A stretch of DNA of 64,000 nt from Agapetus fuscipes (GCA_951799405.1 OX637339.1:17360001-17424000); one strand, 5' to 3'. Numbered from the stretch's first letter, positions 10,171-21,938 are shown. A program made the numbers and translations. Notes: a model not told the origin generated them from the letters alone.

Positions 10171-11590
10171 CAGACGATAATGTTATATTTATAACAGTAA
10201 AAACTTCGGTACCTATAGTAAGAAAATATATATTTTACGCTCACATTTCGTAGGGAGAACTTTAAACTTTAAATTTTTTTTTGTTTTTTTTTGTTTTTTT
10301 TTTTGAATATTTAAACTAACCTTCTATTGCTGCTTTTGATAAATAGTACACGAGTATTACTTTCATATAAGTCTCCGTGCAGATAATTTTAGGGTACCTA
10401 CATACACAAATTGTATTCAATTTATTTGCTAAAAATTTCAAAGATTAAATTTTACAAAAATATTTTGTAAATTACACTCACCAAATATCCAGTCGACGTT
10501 CAGGGGAATGTAGAATTTCACCAAAAAAAAAACAGCACAAATTTACAATATCAAATGCAGTCCGTGTCTTATTTGAAACTGAAAACGCGGTCGAAATATA
10601 TTTAAGCGTTCAAAGCGGGAAAGAGATTGAGTTATTTCACCTGAAAATTACTGAAATTTAATTTAATCGAGGTTAAGATTGTCAAATTTATGTTATTTGA
10701 CTCGAAAAAATGGTGGTTTCAGTTACAATTTCAACTATTCAACGGTGCGTCGAGGAGATTTTTTGAAAATTTCTGAAATATCGGGAGAGGTTTTGAAATT
10801 TCCGCGCGTGCTGAACCGACAAAGGGCTTCAGTGGAATGGAATGGGCCTGGCTGGGCTGTGGTGCGTGCGTCTAAAATTTCCCGACAAACGCAGGGGAAA
10901 ATTGAAAATTTCCCGAGAAAATCAATACCTGTAGTGTACTACAAAGCAAAATGAAAACATTTAATTAAAAATTGTTAAAAAAATCTACACCAACAAAATT
11001 GTAGCAATCTTGTTTATTAACGTAAAAAATATTTGATTGTTATTATTTATTTTTGTTGATTAAAATAATACTTGAAATATTTTGAGGTTTTAAAATTCCC
11101 TTGAAAGGTTTTTAATTTTGCATTCCACAGCATTTCTTGTACTCATAGATCAGTGATTCCTAAAAGCGCTATTTGTGACAAAGTTATTTTGTGAATTTTT
11201 ACTTTATATTTAATTTATTTATATGTTTTCGAATGAACATTTTCAAAAAGTACCTACGTGTGTTTCAAATCATAGAGATCCTGTGTTTTAGTGAAACAAA
11301 AGAAGATATTTGGGAGAAGTATAGTTGATGAGGTTGGTAAGTTAGAAAATAATGTTTTTTGCATAATAAAAGTACCTACCTACTAATTTATTTTTTCAAA
11401 AACAGTATATATTAATTACTCGTGTAGAATGTAAGACGGCATTCTTAGATTATTTATCTAAAATGAGACGATTATAAAGATCTCCTGTGTTTATATGTAT
11501 TTAGATAATTTCCAAAATAATCATAGATTGCTGACTTTGAATGTAAGCGATTGAAATTATGGTAGTTTTACCAACTAAAATGCATTCAAC
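10171..11590. other. AT-rich intergenic stretch, nothing recognised
   Basis: Contains T-rich runs at about 10280 and a 91-codon open frame at 10679-10954 with no recognisable domain or splice context. I see no convincing gene, RNA or known repeat. Confidence 0.5.
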
Positions 11591-11603
11591 AATTACTTTA
11601 TGT

Positions 11604-11824
11604 TTTTCAGGGTTTGGTGGTTTACACAGTGAAAGTCCATTGTATAATTAATCAAAGAAATATACTGTTTTAATTCACTTTTTTATTATTTTATTTTAAA
11701 TATGTCTAACAGTTTTGTCTTAACAGTTGTCATTGTCCTGAGGATGCCTTTTTAGGCGAAAACTGTTAGACATATTTAAAATAAAATAATAAAAAAGTGA
11801 ATTAAAACAGTATATTTCTTTGAT
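11604..11824. mobile_element. Penelope-type inverted repeat D, copy 2
   Basis: Flanked by a 13-bp duplication AATTACTTTATGT (11591-11603 and 11825-11837). Starts with the D signature cagggtttggtggtttacac. Confidence 0.75.
11734..11772 (+). ncRNA. hammerhead-ribozyme-like motif (D2)
   Basis: UGUC stem I strand, CUGAGGA core, GCC-UUUUUA-GGC stem II, GAAA, stem III AAC-U-GUU, A at the cleavage position, GACA closing stem I. Confidence 0.65.
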
Positions 11825-11914
11825 TAATTACTTTATGTATTTATTTTATTTTTTTTTATTTTGTAAAAGTGATTTTCGTTTTCAAATAACATCAAATATT
11901 TATGTTGTCCCTCA

Positions 11915-12192
11915 GTCCGGTCAATAGCTTAATTGTGAGGATGCTTGCATTCCTAGGCAGAGTGGTAGGGTTCGATCACCACCGAGGGTGTCAGAAATGA
12001 TTTCCTGATTCTTTTAATTAAATAAAAGTTCTTACGCAGCCTTCACAAAAATGAGAATCATCCCCCTCGGGAGCTGGAAAACCCCCACTTGAAGTTAAGC
12101 GGATGGCGTAAGGCCGCCCCCACCTTACCTATGAATATAAATAGGTTCAACACGCCCTATGCCACAAAACGTTTTACTTTAAATTGAGCTTA
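11915..12192 (+). repeat. SINE family B, diverged
   Basis: Head gtccggtcaatagcttaa through tttctcgg-type body to the gagctta tail, where MITE K is inserted. The final tagttgcg lies at 12481. Confidence 0.7.
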
Positions 12193-12480
12193 GGGGCCGT
12201 CCATAAATTACGTCATCGATTTTGGCCGATTTTCGACCCCCCCCCCCCCCCTACAATCATCCTATAGTCATTATCTAATGACCCTCCCCTCTTGCTGTAA
12301 TAATGGATGAGCTTAATAATTAATAATGTTATATTACTTACATAATATTTTGTATATTTTGTAGCAATTGGAATTTACAAGAACGACGTCACTTTTGGTA
12401 CTCGTACATCATTTTCCATCATCCGCAGACCAGACTCCCCCCCCCCTTAATGCGAATGACGTAATATATGGACAGCCCCT
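12193..12480. repeat. MITE family K, copy 1
   Basis: TIRs GGGGCCGTCCATAAATTACG / CGTAATATATGGACAGCCCC; 288 bp; TA duplicated at both ends (12191-12192, 12481-12482). Sits in the tail of a family B SINE. Contains long C runs. Confidence 0.85.
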
Positions 12481-12721
12481 TAGTTGCGATTGTCGTGTTT
12501 TTTCCCTAGCAACCCAGCTTTGTGTTATGTATGTAAAAAAAAAATCAATTTGTGGCGAGTAGATTATAAAAGTCAGAAAGTAATTTCTTTCAAGATATTT
12601 TTCAATTGTTGTTTATTTACTTTCTAATTAATATATTTTTGGTCGCACATTACATAAATATAAATAGGCACCTATTATTTTTTTTAATTAAATTTTTAAT
12701 CGTATTATCTATCTATCTATA

Positions 12722-12966
12722 ATCTATAATCTAAGTTGCAAGGATATATTCATTCAAAGCTCTCAGATGTAAATGCCCACAAACAAACACGTGTAGTTCG
12801 CGCTTACAAATGCTGATTGTGTACTTACAAATAAAATCCAAACCTCAAATGAACATAAGCCCTGCAACTCTTGCCGACATTCCCTGAAACAGGGGTGACA
12901 TTGGCAAAGTGAACCATGTTTTACAGTATGGGTGGTCAGCCTCATACCAACCTTTAAGTCAAGGAA
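12722..12966 (-). repeat. family A copy
   Basis: Full length; tail ataatctataatctaag, 5' end ctttaagtcaaggaatt. Confidence 0.85.
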
Positions 12967-13573
12967 TTATTATTATTAAAAATACATATTATATTCTCAC
13001 ATTTTGAGGACCTCTCACAATTCTGTAGTACAACACAAACGGATACATGCCTTCCCTCACCGATGCAAGCCATAACAGATCTTAAGGCCATGTTCATAAT
13101 GACCACTTTACCTTACCGCACGCCATCTCAACCACCACCAAAAGTATAAACTCAAATATTTCGTTTTACAATTTTTCTATTAAAACTACAACACTCTATA
13201 GAGTCCCTGCTTTATTTCCAATACATTTTCTTGTAAACTCTTAAGTTGAGTTTAAACGTGAAATTTTATACTTTGCGTATTGGTAACAATACCTTTGAGT
13301 TTACTTAGCACAGCCACACGAATATCAGCCTTATTAAATTTCTACATAGAGTCTACATTTCTTTGTTCCTGGCATATGAAATTTGATAAGACAAAGTTCA
13401 CTTCGCGAAGGTTGTAAGTCGAGTGCAAGACTTTGCACGATTTTGAACTCTATACACACAAATAATAGGGGTCGGTTTTCTTTGAAATATTTTGAAGATG
13501 TATCGTGGTAGTTGACACAATAGAGTCATTAGTTTCAGTATATGAAAAATTAACTATTAAGAAAAGAATCTAT
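12967..13573. other. intergenic, nothing recognised
   Basis: No exon, RNA gene or family member identified. The short palindrome acttcgcgaagg near 13400 is the only local structure. Confidence 0.45.
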
Positions 13574-13818
13574 TAATAATCTAAGTTGCAAATATAAATA
13601 AACATTTAGTATTCATATTTAATGCATCCCCACAAGCAGTCACGTGTAAATTCGTGCCTACACATGCTGCAAGTGTACTTACAAAATAAAATATCCAAAT
13701 CTCAAATGAACATAAGCCCTGAAACTTTAGCCGCCCTTCCCTGAAACAGATGTGATATCAGCAAAGTGAAGTATTTTTTACAGGATGGGTTGTCAGCCTC
13801 ATACCAACCTTTAAGTCA
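13574..13818 (-). repeat. family A copy
   Basis: Diverged, full length. Confidence 0.8.
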
Positions 13819-13839
13819 CGATCAAAGTAATAATAATAA

Positions 13840-14042
13840 TAATCTATAATCTAAGTTGCAAGGATATATTCATTTAAAGCTCTCAGATGTATGCCCACAA
13901 ACCAACAAGTGTAGTTCGCGCTTACAAATGCTGAATGTGTACTTACAAATAAAATTCAAACCTCAAATGAACATAAGCCCCACAACTTTTGCCGACCTTC
14001 CCTGAAACAGGGGTGACATTGGCAAAGTGAACCATTTTTTAC
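13840..14042 (-). repeat. family A copy, 5' truncated
   Basis: Tail abuts an (AAT)n run; stops after the TTTTTTACA segment. Confidence 0.8.
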
Positions 14043-14077
14043 AAAGTGTTAGATAATAAACTGAATTGGAAATAGGA

Positions 14078-14130
14078 AGCTGAAAAAAGTGTGGCTAGAT
14101 CATATGACTGAAATTGGATGGGGATGGTGA
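14078..14130 (+). mobile_element. RTE-alpha LINE scrap
   Basis: aaaaaagtgtggctagatc ... actgaaattgg matches the family's RKVWMDQISEI segment. Too short to be more than a relic. Confidence 0.45.
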
Positions 14131-14131
14131 A

Positions 14132-14355
14132 TTCCTTGACTTATAGGTTGGTACGAGGTTGACCACACATTTTGTTAAAAATGCTTCACTTTGCCAATGT
14201 TTCATGGTAGATCGGTAAGAGCTGCAGGGCTTATGTTCATTTGAGATTGGGGTTTTTTTATTTGTAGGTGCACATACGGCATGTGTATTATGTAAGCGCG
14301 AACTTATACATGTCTACTTCTCGGGATTCATGGAATATGAATCTTTAATGTTATT
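14132..14355 (+). repeat. family A copy
   Basis: 5' end intact, tail lost. Confidence 0.75.
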
Positions 14356-14359
14356 GTCA

Positions 14360-14541
14360 TTTAAGGATTATATTATACTTGGCACACATCCACAGGCTGA
14401 AACGTGTAAGTTCGCTGTCACACACGCTGCATGTGCACTTACAAAAAATGCCAAACTTTGCATGAACATAAACCTTGCAACTCCATCCACCCTGAAACCA
14501 GAGTAGCATTGGCAAAAGTGTACCAAGTTTTTACAGTATAG
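14360..14541 (-). repeat. family A copy, diverged
   Basis: Middle and 5' part recognisable (gtgtaagttcgctgtcacac, aaccttgcaactcc). Confidence 0.65.
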
Positions 14542-14542
14542 G

Positions 14543-14776
14543 TTTCCTTGACTTATAGGTTGGTATGAGGCTGACCACCCATACTGTAAAAAATGGTTCA
14601 CTTTGCCAATGTCACCCCTGTTTCAGGGAATGTCGGCAAGAGTTGTAGGGCTTATGATTTTATTTGTAAGTACACAATCAGTATTTGTAAGCGCGAACTA
14701 CACGTGTTTGTTTGTGGGCATACATCTGAGAGCTTTGAATGAATATATTCTTGCAACTTAGATTATAGATTATAGG
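14543..14776 (+). repeat. family A copy
   Basis: Full length, tail ttagattatagattatag. Three family A copies thus lie end to end in alternating orientation from 14132. Confidence 0.85.
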
Positions 14777-14799
14777 GTCAGCTTTATAACAACCTATTA

Positions 14800-14945
14800 G
14801 TGAATGAACCTTTAGTTTTGTAATTTCATTTATCTGATCAAATCATTATTTTCTCGACCTTCCATTTTTATATTTATCTTTTCTCTGTAAACACATTTTG
14901 TCAACCTTTCATCATCCATTATTTTCATTGAAAAAATATGAAATT
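14800..14945 (-). mobile_element. RTE-alpha LINE relic
   Basis: tttatctgatcaaatcatt ... ttttgtcaacctttcatcat corresponds, much decayed, to bases 45-160 of this window. Confidence 0.5.
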
Positions 14946-16846
14946 TTCTACAAAAAGTAAAAATAACAGTGTTATCATAAAAAATAATCAATTTCTAATG
15001 TCGACATAAATTGAATTATTATTTTATGTCAGCCTGACATCTTGTGTAAATATTTTGATGGCAACACCACATGCTTTTCCCACACTTTCAATTATTTTTC
15101 CCGACAAATACAAAAATAAAACATTTGTCTTTAATACCTACCCACCTGCCAAACTGCAATCCATCAATTATTGTCATTGTCTATGATTCTAATTTTAAAT
15201 TTAATCGATTCGACAAGTTCTTGATTTGAAAATGTGTAACCGACCTGTGAGTAGGCAGTGTTCTATTAATCGAATTTGGAATTCAATCAATCAGATTTGA
15301 ATTATTATATCCAACGAACGAGAGGCGGGCGTTTGCCTATCGAGGAGGTAAAATTGATATTTTCCAATTTTGAAAATCGAATAACGTGTTCTAAATTTAG
15401 AATACTTGTAAAACCAAAAAAGACAGCGATTAGTATTTTTGTCTATTGTTCGAATTGTTTTAAAAATAGGTATTCACCATTTTGTATTTTTTTCTGTATA
15501 TATTTTTTTCAATGGTGATTTTTAAACTTCAACTTCTTTTGATATTGAATAAGGGAGAACATCTACATAGCGTTAGGTAGTTGGAGTGAGGCTATCCCCC
15601 TGTACTGTAAAAAGAAATATATTTTGTACGAGAATGCTATTCTTAATAAATATATAATATAATAAATAAAATAATCAAAAATTAAAATGTATAATATTCA
15701 ACAAAAATTAAATAAAATTGCATAAAAGAGAAGCCCTTCCACCTCTTGAAAAAATACAGCATTGAATGAGCGTCCATTAGATGTGGCCCTGTGGGTCCCT
15801 CTGTCAAATTCGTGCGGGATTGATGCTGGGTAGGTTGCAGTATAGGTACTTTGTCGGTGGGCAAACGCCACAGGTCAAACATCCAATTTACCTATTTCTT
15901 AGCAACCCGGCGGTGACACGTCACAATTTTGTTGTCTATGAGATTTGTGTGCCGACTTCAGTAATGTCACAACCCTTTTAATTATCCATCGATAGGTATT
16001 GACGTGATAATTTTTATTCAAATAAAGAACGCAGCAATGAAAACAAATGTAATGGCGGTTTTCTGAAATGTACTGTTGTCTATGGCAATATTATAAAAAT
16101 GTCTAGCAGTGGCGTAGGCACATTAATTTCTAAAGTTAAACCAAACAATACTTTTAAGAAATAATCAAACTTAAAGAGGAAGGTGAAAGGATATGTCCTA
16201 CCAGTCATCTGTTCGTCGGGCAATCAATACACAACAAAGATACTAATGGTATTCATCAGTAGGTATATTTTTCAACAGGGTAATTGCAGTGATGGGGAAA
16301 ACGGTTTAAAATACTATGGTTGTGTAGTATACATTTCAAGGATCACAACCATATATTTTTAAGTTGTAAAAATAAAGATATCATTGATAATTTTCAAAAA
16401 TAAAATGTCGAGAATTTGAATCCCACCAAAACTCAGCGGGGCCGGCTAGCCACGCTGCGACGTCAAAATTACGTAGATGGATCAGACAGTCTTCAAGGGC
16501 CTAAGATCCATCAACGTCACATCCGCCTAAATAAAAAATGTCCTGTTTTACCGGAAATCTATAATGGGCAAATTTTACAGAGCTACAATTTAAAAACTAA
16601 CCCAGAGATTCTTTTTTTAATAACGCAGATGCATTTTTCAGCATGGAGTTGCGCCAGAGCACCTATAGGAACTTGTCATCCCAAGAAGTCTGAACGAGAT
16701 CTCTCTTGCTCACTCTCTGATCTCTGAAGACAACTGGTGCTGTTATATATTCAATGAAAAATTCGGTAATTGTTGCCGATTTAAAAAAATTTGAGCCAAT
16801 AATCGTGTGTGCTGACAAAGTTCGGGGTGATTGGGGGCAATAGTTA
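14946..16846. other. intergenic, no supported gene
   Basis: AT-rich. A short motif ctagcaacccggcggtgac near 15900 recurs near 36250, marking a small dispersed repeat. Open frames here are short and without domains. Confidence 0.45.
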
Positions 16847-16852
16847 CGGACA

Positions 16853-17470
16853 TTTAGGTTGCACAACAGTTCGTCCACACGACTCTTCAACGACATTTCA
16901 GTCATAAACAACTCGGCCACAGATAGCTCATCCACAGGCGCATCAATTATGGGCGATTCGTTAACACTAATTTTCTGTCAACGAAATTTCGGTCACACAC
17001 ATTGAAGTTTCACAAACAGCTTCATCACAAAAAGCTTGCTCTCCAAAAAACCTTTGTAATTTTAATTTATGGTAGTTCTCTGTTTTGGAACTGTCTATGG
17101 ATCATATGAGTCGTACAACTGCAAACGCCATCATCTCCAAATTTTATGATTTTTGAGATAATTATTGAATTTGATTCTGCGTTGTGTAACAAATCATATT
17201 TTGCTGTGTGCATGTGATGAAAACCTCACTTAATTCCTCGTAATTTTAATTGAAAAAATATGATTTCGTGCAAACGCCGTCATCTCCAACTGGTTCCAAA
17301 TTGCGTTCAAAACACAAGTTTATTTTACTCAAAATCATCGCGTAAGCAGTTGACGGCGTTTGCATTTATACGACTCATATATTGTATGTAACCGAAAAAT
17401 CCTGTGGATGAACTGTCTTGTGACCGATTTGTCTATGGCTAAGTTGTAAGTGACCGATTGGTCGTGGAGC
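16853..17470. mobile_element. foldback-like element L, copy 1
   Basis: Left arm about 16853-17040 is a degenerate tandem array of 13-16 bp units (consensus TCGGTCACAGACAAC). The right arm, about 17385-17470, is the reverse complement of such an array and ends gaccgattggtcgtggag. MITE S occupies most of the centre. Architecture resembles Drosophila FB elements; no coding capacity. Confidence 0.65.
17103..17381. repeat. MITE family S inside element L
   Basis: Inverted ends ATATGAGTCGTA..ATGCAAACGCC, about 30 bp, about 280 bp in all. Splits L at atggatc/attgtatg. Confidence 0.7.
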
Positions 17471-17990
17471 CTCACATCCACCCTGCGCCACTGAATCATA
17501 TTGTCTATGGATACACAATAAAATGGCGCGCCAATGACGCCGGCCCATTTGACGGCTCGCTTGATATCGATTTTGTTTTCGCATGCCTCCTAATCTACAT
17601 AATATTTACATATAGATACATAGGTATATATATATATACATCAGTACATAGCGCCGCCTATATACCTACTTCGTGTTGTTGCAAATTTCAGGGCTGCCAC
17701 TTTGCGGCAAATAAAAGTAAACAGGATTACACTTTGTCCCTTTCAAGCATCGACTTATAAAGCTCCACCTCTGGAGTTGAGAGCAGAGGCTGAAGCGCTA
17801 TTCTGCTAAATTCCTCACACTTTGGATATCAATCCAAAGTCAGTCGGAGCTTACCACCTGCGACCCCTTCGGAGATAACGCGGCAATAAGTAACACTATA
17901 TGTGTAGCTTAGTTGCGTTTTTTTTTTGTAACGTCACACGTGAAAAGGAGACATAAACAGGAGTTTTTCTTGCAGTTTCCTAGAAACTAA
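17471..17990. other. mixed repeats, no gene
   Basis: The tail of a family B SINE is recognisable at about 17865-17915 (cccttcggagataacgcgg, tgtgtagcttagttgcg). A TA-rich microsatellite lies near 17622-17640. Confidence 0.45.
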
Positions 17991-17996
17991 TTCAAA

Positions 17997-18190
17997 CAAG
18001 AGCCCTCTGGTCGTCGCTATAGAAAGCGACAATTCTCAAGCAAGACCCATTTGCTGTAACGCTAGATGTACCTTTGGTTGCCGGTCTTTCGTAAAGGTAT
18101 ATGAATTTTTGAAAATATAAATGGTATTGTTTTGCTCTCCACCGGGATTCGAAGAGTTTGAAGCGCTAACCACTAGACTACGGACTGGTA
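17997..18190 (-). repeat. tRNA-SINE family C, partial
   Basis: gagccctctggtcgtcgc to actagactacggactgg; the box B region is decayed. Confidence 0.75.
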
Positions 18191-18199
18191 GGTACATTT

Positions 18200-19029
18200 A
18201 TATTCTATACAGCAACGTGTAAGTACTTTCTATATACATGGTAAACAGTGTTTTATTATTTTAGTTAGTAAATAGGAGTGCGTAGTGTCGCTCCGAAATT
18301 TCAACAAAGGACATTGTCCAAACAAATGGGATTTGTAGAGTCCAGCGCAAGGCAAGGTCGGATTTATCAAAAACGAGGCCCTGAAACGCTATGCAAAACA
18401 TGGGCCCTTTTTAGTTTTAAGTCCCCTGATTTTAAATTTTGAAGGTTTCTACATTTATGGGGTGAAAATTCATTTTCAAATATTAATTAAAATAGTTATT
18501 TATGCCACTGCCTAGTAATGAAGTGTAACAAAGGCTAATTACGTGCAGTGGCATACAATACTTTTTCTACGACCATGAAATAAATCATAAAATAGTACCT
18601 AAATAATAATCTTCACAATGTACTCGTCCATTTGAATTATATAAAACCTTACCTTTGTCAAAACGTGTAATTAATCATTCCCTTTCGAATATTTAATCTA
18701 ATCTAAGTTCCAAAGTCTAATCCAGTTCACTGATCAGATGGCTTCGATGCGTTTGTTAGTCGCTATGATACTGGCCCGCTCTGCAGGCCATTCGCACCTT
18801 TATACTCTGTAGAGCAGTATGATCTAGAACCAAAGTTGCTAGACGGTTCCAGAGTAATTATTACTTCTCGACGCTTCACGTACTACCTAGAGATACAACC
18901 AAAATCCTACCTACAAATGTAACACAGTATTCCTATAATTATAACAAATACCTACTTAGCCTAGAGAATTCTACACTTATACATAATTATCGATCTTACC
19001 TACCAATACTTTTGAGGATTCTTATAACT
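18200..19029. other. intergenic, nothing recognised
   Basis: No supported gene or element apart from a short family-A-like tail (atctaatctaagtt) near 18698. Confidence 0.4.
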
Positions 19030-19122
19030 ATAACTATCCATACTTATTTCAATATTTATATTTACATAACACTATAACTACCCATACTTATTTCAATATT
19101 TATATTTACATAACAATATACT
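19030..19122. repeat. two-copy tandem duplication, ~46 bp unit
   Basis: The segment catacttatttcaatattta / tatttacataaca is present twice in direct succession with one or two differences. Confidence 0.8.
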
Positions 19123-19129
19123 ACATTTA

Positions 19130-19355
19130 GGATTCATATTAAATTCTTGCCCACAAGCAGACACGTATAAGTTCGCGCTTGCACACGCCGCATGTGAACC
19201 TACGACATAAAAACCCAAATCTTAAAAATGAACATACACCCACAACTCTTCCGCTTCCGCTTCTTCTTCGAACTTCCCTGAAAAATGGGTGACATTGGCA
19301 AAACCATTTTTTACACTATGGGTGGTCAGCTTCATACCAACCTATAAGTCAAAGA
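19130..19355 (-). repeat. family A copy
   Basis: Lacks the tail; contains a local ccgcttccgcttcttcttcg expansion in the middle. Confidence 0.75.
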
Positions 19356-19479
19356 AAAGCAGTGATATTTAAAAATAAAAATAAATAAACAGTAAACTAA
19401 ATATGTGTTTTTATTTTTAATTATTTTTTTTACGAATAATTTACAATGAACTTTTAATGTATGAACCAACCAACACTAT

Positions 19480-19717
19480 AATAATCTATAATCTAAGTTG
19501 CAAGGATATATTCATTCAAAGCTCTCAGATGTATGCCCACAAACAAACACGTGTAGTTCGCGCTTACAAATGCTGATTGTGTACTTACAAATAAAATCCA
19601 AACCTCAAATGAACATAAGCCCTGCAACTCTTGCCGACATTCCCTGAAACAGGGGTGACATTGGCAAAGTGAACCATTTTTTATAGCATGGGTGGTCAGC
19701 CTCATACCAACCTATAA
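19480..19717 (-). repeat. family A copy
   Basis: Near full length; 5' end shortened at caacctataac. Confidence 0.85.
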
Positions 19718-20071
19718 CCTCATAACACTAAAAAACATAAATATTTTTTTTCGTCAAAACTTTTCATTTCAATTATTTTAGGGAACCTATTTCCTTGAAT
19801 AAATAACTCCGGCATTACTTTCAGTAGAAAACGCAAATGTAAGTTATGAATAGTTAGCCGAGTCGCTTGAGCGCTCCGAGTATACAACGTTTACCAAAAC
19901 TCCCTTCGATCACGTGAACTGTAAAATGTATGCAATACTCAACAGCACTCCTAATGAGTGATTTACTTTTCTTACTTTTTTTCAATTTACGCAATCGAGG
20001 GGAGCTTACGTAGATTTTGTATACTCGGTGTACGGAAGACACGACTTCATTCACTCCACGTAGAATAACTT

Positions 20072-20185
20072 GAACAATAAATCGCCACCTTGAATGTAAA
20101 ACTGAATAAGTGCTGATTCACTGATTTTAGAAATCGTGGATTAAACATTTTATTGTGGGTAACTTCTCAAAGATGAGTAAAGCGT
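20072..20185 (+). repeat. MITE family M, left part
   Basis: Starts atcgccaccttgaatgtaaa; the family TIR is GTAAAACTGAATAAGTG. A second M-like start at 20320 suggests two overlapping insertions. Confidence 0.6.
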
Positions 20186-20383
20186 ATCGCACTTACAGCC
20201 AGGTACGAACGGCGAGCGACCGCAAAGACAAGGTAATTCACCATGTCGCTTTGAATACTCGCCTTGAGAGTGCTTTCTGCTCGTGATCGAGAAGCGTCGG
20301 CAGATAAAAAAAGCTGCAAATCGCCACTCACTGATTTGAGAAATTCAGGATACAGTTGGGTGTAACTTCTAATAGTAAGTCTA

Positions 20384-20867
20384 TAATCTATAATCTAAGT
20401 TGCAAGGATATATAAACATTTAAAGCTCTCAAATGCATGCCCACATACAAACACGTGTAGTTTGCGCTTAAAAATGCTTAGGGCCTGTTGCACCAAGCTC
20501 CAATCAGACAAAAATCAAAATTAGGTGTGATTTCAACCTTTCAAATCAAGCATTTGGTTGCATACACGTAAATCAGCTAATGTACATTATATTTCCTGTT
20601 CAACTTCCATCATATTTTTACCCACTTCCGATAAATATTTAACCGAGGGCCTTACCAGAATGAAGCAATCAAATTTGATTTGTCAATTAAATATTGATTG
20701 GAGGTTGGTGCAACAGGCCCTAATTAATGTGTACTTACAAATAAAATCCAAACCTCAAATGAACATAAACCATACAACCTTTGCCGACCTTCCCTGACAC
20801 AGGGGTGACATTGGCAAAGTGAAAAAAAATTACAGTATGGGTGGTCAGCCTCATACCAACCTATAAG
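20384..20867 (-). repeat. family A copy split by a TA-flanked MITE
   Basis: Tail tctataatctataatctaag at left, 5' end near 20867; interrupted at 20481-20720. Confidence 0.8.
20481..20720. repeat. MITE with TIR GGGCCTGTTGCACCAA
   Basis: 240 bp; inverted ends GGGCCTGTTGCACCAAGCTC and its near complement GAGGTTGGTGCAACAGGCCC; flanked by TA on both sides. Superfamily not assigned. Confidence 0.8.
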
Positions 20868-21234
20868 TGAACAAATTATAAGGCAGTGCTCATGAAGAAC
20901 ATCTAAACTACAGGATTTTCACACTTCTTTAGTGCTTTCTCTCATAGAAAATAGGAAAAGAAGGTGCATTTATTTGAGAAGCCTGTGTTAGCTGAATATG
21001 TCACTTGTTCAGTTTTACCTTTGAGGTCTGGAAATATTCCATAGTCATTAAGAAAAACTCAACAATAAAATTTTGATTATAATGTCGTGTGAAAGAATGG
21101 CTGAAGTATTTGGCATGCGATTAAAAAACGATTTATCAATGGCAAAATAAAGTTGTGAAAAGCAACTAAGCTGTATTTTTTGGAATGAAAAAAAAACGGA
21201 TTTTACTGACCGTGTGTAAAGAGAAGAACGATTT

Positions 21235-21276
21235 TCTCTACGTTTCGTCGGAGTCATATCCGACGTCTTCAGGAGA
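21235..21276 (-). ncRNA. hammerhead-ribozyme motif, left arm of E
   Basis: Mirror copy of the motif at 21448-21489, identical in sequence. Confidence 0.7.
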
Positions 21277-21447
21277 CGTGTGTCTTCTACAAGGAAGAAA
21301 CACGAACTGTTGAATTATTGTTGTTTGTTGTTTGCTCTAGGTCGAAGGTTGTAGGTATATTTATTGACCTTCGGTGATGCTTCCATAGATGTCGAGCAAA
21401 CAACAATAATTCAACAGTTCGTGTTTCTTCCTTGTAGAAGACACACG

Positions 21448-21489
21448 TCTCCTGAAGACGTCGGATATGACTCCGACGAAACGTAGAGA
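21448..21489 (+). ncRNA. hammerhead-ribozyme motif, right arm of E
   Basis: Stem I UCUC/GAGA; core CUGAAGA; an extra C; stem II GUCGG/CCGAC; GAAA; two-base palindromic stem III with A15.1 pairing U16.1; cleavage triplet GUA with predicted cleavage after 21485. Confidence 0.75.
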
Positions 21490-21611
21490 AAATTCGTAAT
21501 CATAATTTAAAATCTTTAACTAAGCTGTAAATATCTTGCAGCTTCTTACACGCTGTCCCCGGAGGCAGTCGAATTTGGCGTGTGGAAGCAACTTATTTTC
21601 AACTTATTTTT

Positions 21612-21938
21612 GTCCGGTCGATAGCTCAGTTGGTAGAGTGCTTGCATTCTACCCCGTGAGCTCGGGTTCGAATCCCACCGAGGAGAGTGTCAGAAATGAT
21701 TTCCTATTTCGGTGTTTATTTCAAACCCCATAATAAAAATACCGGCAAGGTTTACTCAGCCTTCACAAGAAATGAGTACCAGCCCCCTAGGGAGCTGGGA
21801 AACCCCCACTTCAACTGAAGTGGTTGGCGTAAGGCTGGCCCCTTACCTGTAAAAATAAATAGGTTCAACTCGCCACATGCGATCCCTTCGGGGATAACGC
21901 GGCAAGAAGTTACACTATATGTGTAGCTTAGTTGCGTT
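21612..21938 (+). repeat. SINE family B, full length
   Basis: Best plus-strand copy: head gtccggtcgatagctcagtt, box B ggttcgaatcc, body, and tail tgtgtagcttagttgcg. Confidence 0.9.

Larger units (their letters stand above)
20320..21040 (+). repeat. MITE family M split by family A
   Basis: Left part 20320-20383, right part 20868-21040 ending tcacttgttcagttttacc. The family A copy between them is itself split by another MITE. Confidence 0.65.
21176..21517. mobile_element. Penelope-type inverted repeat E
   Basis: Two about 97-bp arms (21231-21327 and 21396-21492) are perfect reverse complements around a 68-nt spacer. A 12-bp direct repeat AACTAAGCTGTA lies at 21164-21175 and 21518-21529. Each arm encodes a hammerhead-like motif reading outward. 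Confidence 0.8.

Noticed and set aside
10679..10954. 91-codon open frame
   Set aside because: No domain, no splice context and a self-similar aaatttc-rich composition.
16853..17040. CRISPR-like array
   Set aside because: Units are degenerate, have no spacers, occur in inverted pairs and sit in a eukaryotic genome.
19493..19705. Recurrent 60-84 codon open frames starting MRLTTH or MNHFLQ throughout the window
   Set aside because: They are chance frames inside family A copies on either strand; different copies carry stops and frameshifts at random.
21612..21685. tRNA gene candidates at family B and C heads
   Set aside because: Box A and box B are present, but acceptor stems do not pair, anticodon arms are irregular and the sequences are in many copies with SINE bodies attached.
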